Of a stretch of DNA of 32,154 nucleotides, positions 8,606-16,529 are shown one piece after another. Position 1 is the stretch's first letter, and every line of letters begins with the position of its first letter. The stretch is taken from NCBI GenBank assembly GCA_021204765.1, contig JAJPYU010000235.1:1-32154 (forward strand), written 5' to 3'. This DNA is from Clostridiales bacterium. Lineage in GTDB: Bacteria > Bacillota > Clostridia > Lachnospirales > Lachnospiraceae. The notes below the pieces were generated by a model that saw only the letters and a program-made list of their open reading frames with translations, was not told the origin of the DNA and made no database searches. The position numbers were made by a program, and so were the translations under genes.

Positions 8606-10267
8606 TTGCAGGCGGACAATAAAAATTTAAAGATAATCCCTTTGGGTGGACTGGAATCCATAGGGATGAATATTACTGCCTTCGAGTACGATGACAGTAT
8701 TATTGTGGTAGACTGTGGTCTGGCGTTCCCCGAGGACGACATGTACGGCATAGATCTCTGTGTGCCGGTGATCACTTATTTACAAGATAATGCAGATAAG
8801 CTGAAGGCTTTTTTTATCACCCACGGACACGAGGATCACATCGGGGCTTTGCCGTATGTATTTAAGGAAATAATTGCTCCTGTCTATGCCACCCGCCTTA
8901 CCATGGGACTGATCGAACACAAGCTGGATGAGCATGAGATGCTGGATGTGGTAAAGCGCAAGGTAGTCAGCTACGGACAGCATATTAATGCCGGAAATTT
9001 CGGTGTGGAGTTCATCAGGACGAACCACAGCATACAGGATGCGGCGGCTCTGGCCATACACACACCGGTGGGCATAATAGTCCACACGGGGGATTTCAAG
9101 GTGGATTACACCCCGGTCTATGGAGACGCCATAGACCTGCAGCGTTTCGGTGAGCTTGGTAAGAAGGGAGTCCTTGCACTGATGTGCGACAGTACCAACG
9201 CTGAGCGGGCCGGTTTTACCATGACGGAGCGGACGGTAGGGAAGATCTTTGCAAATATTTTCTCCGAACATACCCATCAGAGGATCATTATCGCCACCTT
9301 TGCCTCAAATGTGGACAGGGTGCAGCAGATCATAGACACGGCGTATAAATTCGGGCGGAAGGTGGTTGTGGAAGGCCGCAGCATGGTGACTGTCATTGAG
9401 ATCGCCTCTGAGCTGGGATATCTCAATATTCCTCCGGACACACTCATTGAAGTCGATTATATGAAAAATTATCCGGATGAGAGGATGGTACTCATCACCA
9501 CCGGCAGCCAGGGTGAGCCTCTGGCGGCATTGTCACGGATGGCCAACGGAACCCACAGGAAAGTGAAGATCACGCCCAATGACCTCATCGTCTTCAGTTC
9601 GAATCCCATACCCGGAAATGAGAAGGCAGTATCGAAGATCATAAATGAGCTTTACCAGATGAGTGCTGAGGTCATTTTCCAGGACACTCACGTATCAGGC
9701 CATGCCTGCCAGGAGGAGCTTAAGCTTATCTACTCCCTTTTGCAGCCGAAATACACTATTCCCATCCACGGTGAGTTCCGCCACAGGAAGGCCCAGGCCG
9801 GTCTGGCGAAGGAGCTTGGCTGGGACAGTGAGCATATACTTATGCTGTCCTCGGGAGATGTGCTGGAGATGGACGGAGAGAGTGCGGAGATTACCGGAGA
9901 GGTGCCGGCGGGAACAGTCTTTGTTGACGGCCTCGGCATCGGTGATGTGGGAAATATCGTCATGAGAGACAGACAGCATCTGGCGGAGGACGGCATCATT
10001 ATTGTGGTGCTGGCCCTGGATGCGGAAAACGGCGAGCTTTTGGCGGGACCGGATATAGTCAGCCGCGGCTTTGTATATGTGAAGGAATCTGAGAGCCTCA
10101 TTGACGAGGCCCAGGAAGTGGTGAATGCGGCGGTATGCCGCATGATAGATCAGGGTATCACAGACTGGGGCAGGATCAAGTCTGAGATAAAGGATGACCT
10201 GGGAGAATACGTGTGGAGGACAACTAAGCGGAGGCCCATGCTGATGCCGATCATACAGGAAGTGTAA
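8606..10267 (+). CDS. rnj: Ribonuclease J (metallo-beta-lactamase/beta-CASP)
   Basis: KIIPLGGLESIGMNITAFEYDD, HGHEDHIGALPY, HTGDFKVDYTP, TTGSQGEPLAALSRMA, PIHGEFRHRKAQA. Probable TTG start at 8606 after gattGGAGGTgtgtt. Confidence 0.92.
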   Translation: MQADNKNLKIIPLGGLESIGMNITAFEYDDSIIVVDCGLAFPEDDMYGIDLCVPVITYLQDNADKLKAFFITHGHEDHIGALPYVFKEIIAPVYATRLTMGLIEHKLDEHEMLDVVKRKVVSYGQHINAGNFGVEFIRTNHSIQDAAALAIHTPVGIIVHTGDFKVDYTPVYGDAIDLQRFGELGKKGVLALMCDSTNAERAGFTMTERTVGKIFANIFSEHTHQRIIIATFASNVDRVQQIIDTAYKFGRKVVVEGRSMVTVIEIASELGYLNIPPDTLIEVDYMKNYPDERMVLITTGSQGEPLAALSRMANGTHRKVKITPNDLIVFSSNPIPGNEKAVSKIINELYQMSAEVIFQDTHVSGHACQEELKLIYSLLQPKYTIPIHGEFRHRKAQAGLAKELGWDSEHILMLSSGDVLEMDGESAEITGEVPAGTVFVDGLGIGDVGNIVMRDRQHLAEDGIIIVVLALDAENGELLAGPDIVSRGFVYVKESESLIDEAQEVVNAAVCRMIDQGITDWGRIKSEIKDDLGEYVWRTTKRRPMLMPIIQEV

Positions 10268-10280
10268 CACAAGGGTACAG

Positions 10281-10319
10281 AAGTCAGACAATAGATGCTG
10301 GCATCTGATTGGCTGACTT
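10281..10319 (+). repeat. Nested hairpin after RNase J
   Basis: AAGTCAG (10281-10287) / CTGACTT (10313-10319) enclosing AGATGC-tg-GCATCT. Confidence 0.6.
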
Positions 10320-10325
10320 GGGGAT

Positions 10326-10536
10326 CCGCAAAAACATGAGTAAGAAGCCATTTTTCGAAGAAAAATGGGCGGATTACGATGCTACGAACACTTAGCAAGC
10401 TTAAGCGAGCTTACACATTGAACACTTAGCGACTGCGAAGCAGGAGCTTAGTGAGAAAGCGTGCAGAGCAGTGTGAGTGTATGCATAGCAATGTTTTCAG
10501 GATTGCGGGAACTCGAAGAGTGGAGCAATCCGTGTG
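10326..10536 (+). repeat. Dispersed structured repeat, copy A
   Basis: Alignable end to end with 16289-16497. Core 10376-10485 matches 16337-16446 with one mismatch. Contains three hairpins with GAA loops. Confidence 0.93.
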
Positions 10537-10561
10537 TTACAGAAGAATAGGAGGGGATAAA

Positions 10562-10894
10562 ATGGAGGATTACAACAACAGTCTTGACGCACTGGTGGAG
10601 GCTGTGAAGGCCAGCCCCCAGCTTAAACGTTACAAAAAGGCAGTGGAGCAGGTGGAGGATCATCCGGATAAAATAGCCCGGCTCCACGAGTTTCGTACCA
10701 AGACCTACGAGCTGCAGAATAAGGGGGACACAGTGGATATGTTCGCCGAGATGGACAGGCTGGCAGACTCATTTCATGATGTCTACCAGGATGACATAAT
10801 GAAAGAGTATGTCAACGCTGAGATAGCCCTCTGCAAGATCGTCCAGCACATTGAGCGGGAGATCATCGGCTGTCTGGATTTTAAGGAGATCTGA
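10562..10894 (+). CDS. YlbF/YmcA family protein
   Basis: MEDYNNSLDALVEAVKASPQLKRYKKAVEQVEDHPDKIARLHEFRTKTYELQN...; RBS aggagggg upstream of ATG 10562. Confidence 0.82.
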   Translation: MEDYNNSLDALVEAVKASPQLKRYKKAVEQVEDHPDKIARLHEFRTKTYELQNKGDTVDMFAEMDRLADSFHDVYQDDIMKEYVNAEIALCKIVQHIEREIIGCLDFKEI

Positions 10895-10916
10895 TATCCG
10901 AAGAGCGTAGCGATCC

Positions 10917-12194
10917 GTGGTATCATCAGAATCATGTGTGGACGGCATGAAGATGGAGAGAAGTATAAAAAAGCCTGAGCTGCTTATCCCGGCAGGAAGC
11001 CCTGAAGTGCTCAGGGTAGCTGTGACCTACGGTGCGGATGCCGTCTACATCGGAGGGGAATCCTTTGGACTGAGGGCCGGGGCCAAGAATTTCACACCGG
11101 CAGGCATGAGAGAGGGCATAGCTTTCGCCCACAGGGAGGGAGTGAGGGTCTATGTCACGGTAAATATCTTCGCCCATGAAAATGATCTGGCCGGTATAAG
11201 GGATTATCTTCTTTCACTGAAAGAGCTGCGGCCGGATGCACTTATCATTTCCGATCCGGGTGTGTTTGTGCTGGCTCGGGAGATCTGCCCTGATATTGAC
11301 ATTCATATCAGCACCCAGGCGAATAATACGAACTCTGAGACTTTTCTCTTCTGGTATGAGTTGGGAGCTAAAAGGGTTGTGGCTGCCAGAGAGCTTTCCC
11401 TGGAGGAGATTGGCGGGATCAGGTCCCGGATCCCCTCAGATATGGAAATAGAGGCTTTCGTCCACGGTGCCATGTGCGTATCCTACTCCGGACGCTGCCT
11501 GCTCAGCAACTACCTCACCGGCCGTGACGGCAATCAGGGCGCATGCACCCATCCATGCCGCTGGAAATACACTTTGGAGGAAGAAAAGCGGCCTGGTCAG
11601 TATCTGCCTGTTTTCGAGGATGGGCGGGGGACATATATAATGAACTCCGCCGACCTGTGCATGATCGACCACATTCCGGATCTTGCAGATGCCGGTGTTG
11701 ACAGCCTGAAGGTGGAGGGACGAATGAAGTCCGCACTTTATGTGGCGGTGGTGACAAAAGCCTACCGCCGTGCCATTGATGATCATTTCCGCAGGCCGCA
11801 TTATTATCAGGAACATGCGGCTGATTACCTGAGAGAAGTCAGCGAGTGTACCAGACGGAAATTTTCCACGGGTTTTTTCTATGGAAAACCAGATGATACG
11901 GCTATGATCTACGACAGCAACACCTATATCCGGGACTACACATTTCTTGGAGTAGTGGGTGAGAGGACTGCTGACGGTTATTTTCGTATCGAGCAGAAAA
12001 ATAAATTTTCTGTGGGAGAAACTATTGAAATTGTGAGGCCGGAGAGCGATAATATTGAAGTGACCGTAAAAGATATCCGCAACGAGGAGGGTCTGCCGCA
12101 GGAGTCGGCACCCCATCCCCGTCAGATTCTGTATATTAACGTGGGGCATGAGATGGAAATGTATGATGTCCTGCGAAGAAAAGAGGAGGAATAA
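10917..12194 (+). CDS. Peptidase U32 family protein (start uncertain, probably 10947 or 10953)
   Basis: KPELLIPAGSPEVLRVAVTYGADAVYIGGESFGLRAGAKNF, EAFVHGAMCVSYSGRCLLSNYLTGRDGNQGACTHPCRWKY, DSLKVEGRMKSALYVA. Confidence 0.92.
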   Translation: MVSSESCVDGMKMERSIKKPELLIPAGSPEVLRVAVTYGADAVYIGGESFGLRAGAKNFTPAGMREGIAFAHREGVRVYVTVNIFAHENDLAGIRDYLLSLKELRPDALIISDPGVFVLAREICPDIDIHISTQANNTNSETFLFWYELGAKRVVAARELSLEEIGGIRSRIPSDMEIEAFVHGAMCVSYSGRCLLSNYLTGRDGNQGACTHPCRWKYTLEEEKRPGQYLPVFEDGRGTYIMNSADLCMIDHIPDLADAGVDSLKVEGRMKSALYVAVVTKAYRRAIDDHFRRPHYYQEHAADYLREVSECTRRKFSTGFFYGKPDDTAMIYDSNTYIRDYTFLGVVGERTADGYFRIEQKNKFSVGETIEIVRPESDNIEVTVKDIRNEEGLPQESAPHPRQILYINVGHEMEMYDVLRRKEEE

Positions 12195-12199
12195 GTGCT

Positions 12200-13264
12200 A
12201 TGGCTGAGGAGCGTTATGTGGCTTATGTGGGTACCTATACCCGGGGGAAATCAGAAGGGATATATATTCTGGACATTGATACGGATACCTGGACGCCGAC
12301 TGTGAGAAAGGCTGTATCGGCCTATAATCCCTCGGACGTGCTGGTATCGAACAGCGGGGAATATCTGTACTGCACCACGGATCAGGGTGTGGCTTCCTTT
12401 AAGATAATGCCCGACGGTGACCTGGAGTTCATGAACCTTCAATGGACCGGCGGCATGAGGGGCTGCTATCTGGAGACCGATGATGAGGATAATTATCTCT
12501 TTGTGGCAGGATTTTATGACGGGCGTATCTCCGTCATGCATTTAAATGACGATGGCACTATCGGGGATATATCCGACGGAGTCTTCCATCAGGGAATGGG
12601 AGTGGATGCCTCCGGGAGGAATCTGATGCCGCACATCACCTGTGTGAAGATGGCACCTGATCTAAAAGGACTCTTTGCCGTGGACAACGGGCTTGACCAG
12701 GTAAAGTCCTATGATTTCGATGAGAAGACCGGGAAGCTGAAGCTCAGGGATATCATACGCTGTGAGCTGGATTCCCACCCCAGACTGGTGCATGTGGACT
12801 GGCAGGGGCAAATTGTGTACATACTTATGGAGACAGCTAATCAGGTGGCTGTATACAAGCTGCCTGAGAGGGGGACCCTGGAGGAGAATTCTTTCATTAA
12901 GCCAATCCAGAAAGTGCCCACCTTGGCGGGAGAGCACCGTCGCCATTCGGCTTCATTCGGAATGGATTTCTCCAGGGACAGGAAGCATCTTTTTGTCAGC
13001 AATACCACCACGAATATCGCATCGATATTTGATATAGACCCCGATACAGGACTTTTGACCATGAACTGCTTTGGCTCTTTAAGCGGGGATTATCCCAAGG
13101 CCATTGCGGCCATGCCGGACGGAGAGCATTTTATCGCCCTGGGGCAGAATACCGGGACGATCACGACATACAAGGTGAATTATGAGGAGAAATACTTTTT
13201 GATGTCTGCGAAACCGTTGTTAGTGGAGCAGCCCAACAGTATATATATCCATAAGCTCGCGTGA
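12200..13264 (+). CDS. Lactonase family protein (seven-bladed beta-propeller, 6-phosphogluconolactonase-like)
   Basis: YVAYVGTYTRGKSEGIYILDID..., HPRLVHVDWQGQIVYILMETANQVAVYKL, ASFGMDFSRDRKHLFVSNTTTNIASIF. Confidence 0.83.
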   Translation: MAEERYVAYVGTYTRGKSEGIYILDIDTDTWTPTVRKAVSAYNPSDVLVSNSGEYLYCTTDQGVASFKIMPDGDLEFMNLQWTGGMRGCYLETDDEDNYLFVAGFYDGRISVMHLNDDGTIGDISDGVFHQGMGVDASGRNLMPHITCVKMAPDLKGLFAVDNGLDQVKSYDFDEKTGKLKLRDIIRCELDSHPRLVHVDWQGQIVYILMETANQVAVYKLPERGTLEENSFIKPIQKVPTLAGEHRRHSASFGMDFSRDRKHLFVSNTTTNIASIFDIDPDTGLLTMNCFGSLSGDYPKAIAAMPDGEHFIALGQNTGTITTYKVNYEEKYFLMSAKPLLVEQPNSIYIHKLA

Positions 13265-13320
13265 GGGAAATGAAAATGCGGTTATGCGGGCAGGATCCGA
13301 AGTCGGGTCGCTGAGGCAGG

Positions 13321-14451
13321 CTATTCATCCTGGCTCATACGATAGAGCTTATCTTCTTTATATGTATGATATTTACCCGCATCAATCGCATCACGGATCT
13401 CAGACATCATCGTATTATAGAAATAGAGATTGTGCAGCACGCAGAGGCGCATGCCCAGCATCTCTTTTGCTTTTAAGAGGTGGCGGATGTAGGCGCGGCT
13501 GTAGCTGCGGCAGGCGGGACAGGCACAGCCCGGTTCAATAGGGCGGGTGTCTTTCTCGTATTTTTTATTAAAGAGATTCAGCTTGCCGTGGTTGGTGTAG
13601 ACGTGTCCGTGCCGTCCGTTGCGGCTGGGGTAGACACAGTCGAAGAAGTCCACGCCGCGCTCAACGCTCTCCAGTATATTGGCCGGGGTGCCGACGCCCA
13701 TGAGATAGGTGGGCTTATCCTGGGGCAGATATGGCACTGTGACATCCAGAATGTGATACATTTCCTCGTGTGTCTCCCCGACAGCCAGGCCGCCTACGGC
13801 GTAACCGTCCAGATCCATCTCACTGATGCGCTTTGCATGGTCAATGCGGATATCCTCGTAGATGGCCCCCTGGTTTATACCAAAAAGCAACTGATCCTTA
13901 TTTATGGTATCCTCCAGTGAATTCAGGCGTTGCATCTCATCTTTACATCTTACAAGCCAGCGATAAGTCCTGTCGACTGAGGGCTTAACATAATCCCTTT
14001 CAGCCAGGGCGGGGGCGCACTCGTCGAAAGCCATGGCTATGGTGGAGGCCAGGTTAGACTGTATCTGCATACTGACCTCAGGGCTCATGAAAATGATACG
14101 GCCGTCCACATGGGAATGGAACCTGACTCCTTCCTCTCTGATCTTCCTCAGCTCCGCCAGGGAGAATACCTGGAAGCCGCCGGAGTCGGTGAGCACCGGC
14201 CTGTCCCAGACCATAAACTTCCTGATGCCGCCCAGCTCCTTTATCAGCTCATCGCCGGGGCGCACATGGAGATGGTAAGTATTGGACAGTTCTATCTGGG
14301 CACCAATCTCATGGAGATCTTCAGTTGAAACCGCCCCCTTAATGGCCGCAGCCGTCCCCACATTCATAAATACCGGTGTCTGGACAGTGCCGTGGACTGT
14401 GGTAAATTCCGCTCTTTTTGCTCTGCCGTCTGTCTTAAGTATCTTATACAT
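13321..14451 (-). CDS. tgt: Queuine tRNA-ribosyltransferase (TGT)
   Basis: MYKILKTDGRAKRAEFTTVHGTVQTPVFMNVGT, VLTDSGGFQVFSL, GGLAVGETHEEM, DFFDCVYPSRNGRHGHVYT. Confidence 0.96.
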   Translation of the reverse strand: MYKILKTDGRAKRAEFTTVHGTVQTPVFMNVGTAAAIKGAVSTEDLHEIGAQIELSNTYHLHVRPGDELIKELGGIRKFMVWDRPVLTDSGGFQVFSLAELRKIREEGVRFHSHVDGRIIFMSPEVSMQIQSNLASTIAMAFDECAPALAERDYVKPSVDRTYRWLVRCKDEMQRLNSLEDTINKDQLLFGINQGAIYEDIRIDHAKRISEMDLDGYAVGGLAVGETHEEMYHILDVTVPYLPQDKPTYLMGVGTPANILESVERGVDFFDCVYPSRNGRHGHVYTNHGKLNLFNKKYEKDTRPIEPGCACPACRSYSRAYIRHLLKAKEMLGMRLCVLHNLYFYNTMMSEIRDAIDAGKYHTYKEDKLYRMSQDE

Positions 14452-14645
14452 TTCAAAATTCCTTTACGACTTTACGATTTTGTAAAAACATTTTATAATG
14501 GGTTAAAAGATGATTGTCGCCATGCGGCAATCAGATAAATTTACTCTAACCTATCAGAGGCTAAAAATCAAGATATAGTGCTGCGTCATGATAATGTAAG
14601 CATGAGTTTTTGTTACCGTGTGAAAAGTAACGAGTTTTTTCAGGC

Positions 14646-14674
14646 CTGCACCGGGCACTCCGCTGCCGGTGCAG
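14646..14674. repeat. Hairpin repeat X (upstream of aroC)
   Basis: CTGCACCGG-GCACTCCGCTG-CCGGTGCAG. Same loop and left flank (TTTTCAGGC) as 16020-16048. Confidence 0.88.
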
Positions 14675-14713
14675 AAAACAGATAAATCAAGCTTAAGCAG
14701 GGAGGAATGTGAT

Positions 14714-15817
14714 ATGGCCGGTTCAACATACGGAGATATTTTTAAAATAACTACCTGGGGAGAATCCCACGGTAAGGCGGTCGGCGTGGTGGTGGACGGC
14801 TGCCCTGCGGGACTCACGCTCTGCGAAGAGGATATACAGAAGTTTCTGGACAGAAGGAGACCCGGCCGGTCTGTTTACGCCACTTCCCGCAGGGAGAGCG
14901 ACATTGTGGAAATCCTTTCCGGTGTCTTCGAGGGAAAGACCACGGGCTCTCCCATTTCCCTGTTAGTGAGAAATACCGACCATCATTCCGCTGATTACAG
15001 TGATATAGCGGATAAATACCGCCCGGGGCACGCTGATTACACTTTCGATGCCAAGTATGGATTCAGGGATTACCGCGGAGGCGGACGTTCATCCGGCAGG
15101 GAGACCATAGGACGTGTGGCTGCCGGGGCCATTGCAGTCAGATTATTAAATGAGCTAGGGATCTCCCTGCTTGCCTACGTGAAATCCATAGGGCAGATAC
15201 ATGCCGACATGGAAAAGTTTGACCCTGGGGAGATTGGCAGGAATCCTTTATGTATGCCGGATGCACTGGCAGCCGCCAGGGCCGAAGCCTGTCTTGGTGC
15301 CTGCATACAGAATAAAGATTCCATGGGAGGCGTGATAGAGTGCGTTATCAGCGGCCTGCCCGCCGGGATAGGCGAGCCGGTCTTTGATAAGCTGGACGCC
15401 AGGCTTGCGAGTGCAGTCATGTCCATTGGGGCTGTGAAAGGATTTGAGACAGGTGACGGTTTTGCAGCGGCGGCCATGCATGGCTCTGAAAATAATGACC
15501 CTTTCATTACAGACTATGAAGGCCATATCATAAAGCAGACTAATCACTCAGGAGGTACCCTGGGCGGTATCAGCGATGGCGGAGAGCTAATATTCCGAGC
15601 CGCCTTAAAGCCCACTCCCTCAATAGCACAACCCCAGCAGACTGTGACATCATCCGGAGAACCGACGATTATAGAGATAAAGGGACGTCATGATCCGGTC
15701 ATTGCGCCCCGCGCCGTTGTGGTTGTCGAATCCATGGCTGCGCTGACCATAGCGGATCTGATGCTGGAAAACATGGGTTCGAGGCTGGAGTATGTAAAGA
15801 AAATATATAATAAGTAA
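14714..15817 (+). CDS. aroC: Chorismate synthase
   Basis: MAGSTYGDIFKITTWGESHGKAVGVVVDGCPAGL, RRRPGRS, YRGGGRSSGRETIGRVAAGA, NHSGGTLGGISDG. Start ATG 14714 with ggagg RBS. Confidence 0.96.
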   Translation: MAGSTYGDIFKITTWGESHGKAVGVVVDGCPAGLTLCEEDIQKFLDRRRPGRSVYATSRRESDIVEILSGVFEGKTTGSPISLLVRNTDHHSADYSDIADKYRPGHADYTFDAKYGFRDYRGGGRSSGRETIGRVAAGAIAVRLLNELGISLLAYVKSIGQIHADMEKFDPGEIGRNPLCMPDALAAARAEACLGACIQNKDSMGGVIECVISGLPAGIGEPVFDKLDARLASAVMSIGAVKGFETGDGFAAAAMHGSENNDPFITDYEGHIIKQTNHSGGTLGGISDGGELIFRAALKPTPSIAQPQQTVTSSGEPTIIEIKGRHDPVIAPRAVVVVESMAALTIADLMLENMGSRLEYVKKIYNK

Positions 15818-15839
15818 ACTGTTCACACAGTAGCGCTCT

Positions 15840-15858
15840 TCGCAAGAAAATCGCAAGA
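15840..15858. repeat. Tandem motif TCGCAAGA-n3-TCGCAAGA, copy 1
   Basis: TCGCAAGA at 15840 and 15851, 11-nt period. Same arrangement at 22621-22639. Confidence 0.6.
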
Positions 15859-15946
15859 ATTTCAGGTCTCGACATTTGGGAACTTAGAGAGTAGTATTTG
15901 CGTGTACGAAAAATTTGAGTTGACCGCTTTCTATTTTTCGCAATTA

Positions 15947-15984
15947 CAGCAAAAGGCATTTCCATGAGGAAGTGCCTTTTGCTG
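15947..15984. terminator. Terminator-like hairpin downstream of aroC
   Basis: CAGCAAAAGGCATTTCC-atga-GGAAGTGCCTTTTGCTG, 17 bp with one G-T wobble; A-tract on the left arm and T-tract on the right arm. Confidence 0.7.
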
Positions 15985-16019
15985 CGTCATGGTATAGGTT
16001 GATCGGTTACTTTTCAGGC

Positions 16020-16048
16020 CCGCGCCAGGCACTCCGCTGCTGGCGCGG
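16020..16048. repeat. Hairpin repeat Y (downstream of aroC)
   Basis: CCGCGCCAG-GCACTCCGCTG-CTGGCGCGG. Compensatory changes relative to 14646-14674. Confidence 0.88.
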
Positions 16049-16072
16049 TGAGAACGAGTAAATTATGCCAAA

Positions 16073-16116
16073 GCAGCACCCGCCTCGCCGGAGGCGACTT
16101 TAAATGCGGGTGCTGC
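16073..16116. repeat. Hairpin with 11-bp perfect stem
   Basis: GCAGCACCCGC (16073-16083) / GCGGGTGCTGC (16106-16116). Confidence 0.85.
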
Positions 16117-16117
16117 A

Positions 16118-16158
16118 GTTGCATTTCAGGCGTCACTTGGTGACGTCTGAAATGCAAC
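16118..16158. repeat. 19-bp stem, 3-nt loop hairpin
   Basis: GTTGCATTTCAGGCGTCAC (16118-16136) - TTG - GTGACGTCTGAAATGCAAC (16140-16158), one G-T wobble. Confidence 0.9.
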
Positions 16159-16288
16159 ATTGATCCTCACCGCAGGGATATGCCGGTTAAGTATTCCTTG
16201 ATTTATACCCACAAAAATGGTAGGATATAACACCAGGGGACAATAGCCGTGAAAAAGACGCCTGAATCCGATTTCATGGATATTGGAA

Positions 16289-16497
16289 CCGCTAAATATG
16301 AGTGAGAAGCCATTTTTTCAAAAAAATAAGCGGATCACGATGCTACGAACACTTAGCAAGCGTAAGCGAGCTTACACATTGAACACTTAGCGACTGCGAA
16401 GCAGGAGCTTAGTGAGAAAGCGTGCAGAGCAGTGTGAGTGTATGCACAGCTATATTTTCAGGATTGTGAGAGCACGGAGTGCGGAGCAATCCGTGTG
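16289..16497 (+). repeat. Dispersed structured repeat, copy B
   Basis: Second copy of 10326-10536. Terminal hairpin 16461-16492 conserved by compensatory substitution. Confidence 0.93.
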
Positions 16498-16529
16498 ATC
16501 ATGTATATTTTGATAATGGGAAGAATATC

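Noticed and set aside
9695-10351. 218-aa minus-strand ORF opposite RNase J
   Set aside because: Antisense to a conserved gene; no recognisable motif.
10326-10536. Repeat considered as a T-box or other known amino-acid riboswitch
   Set aside because: No recognisable T-box sequence (TGGNACCGCG) or terminator, and the two downstream genes are functionally unrelated.
10451-10561. N-terminal extension of the YlbF-like ORF through the dispersed repeat (MRKRAEQCECMHSNVFRIAG...)
   Set aside because: The true RBS and ATG are at 10562. The upstream frame is open by chance through the repeat.
10326-16497. Repeat copies considered as ends of one composite transposon
   Set aside because: They are direct repeats flanking about 6 kb of ordinary housekeeping genes (ylbF, U32, lactonase, tgt, aroC). 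No transposase or integrase is present.
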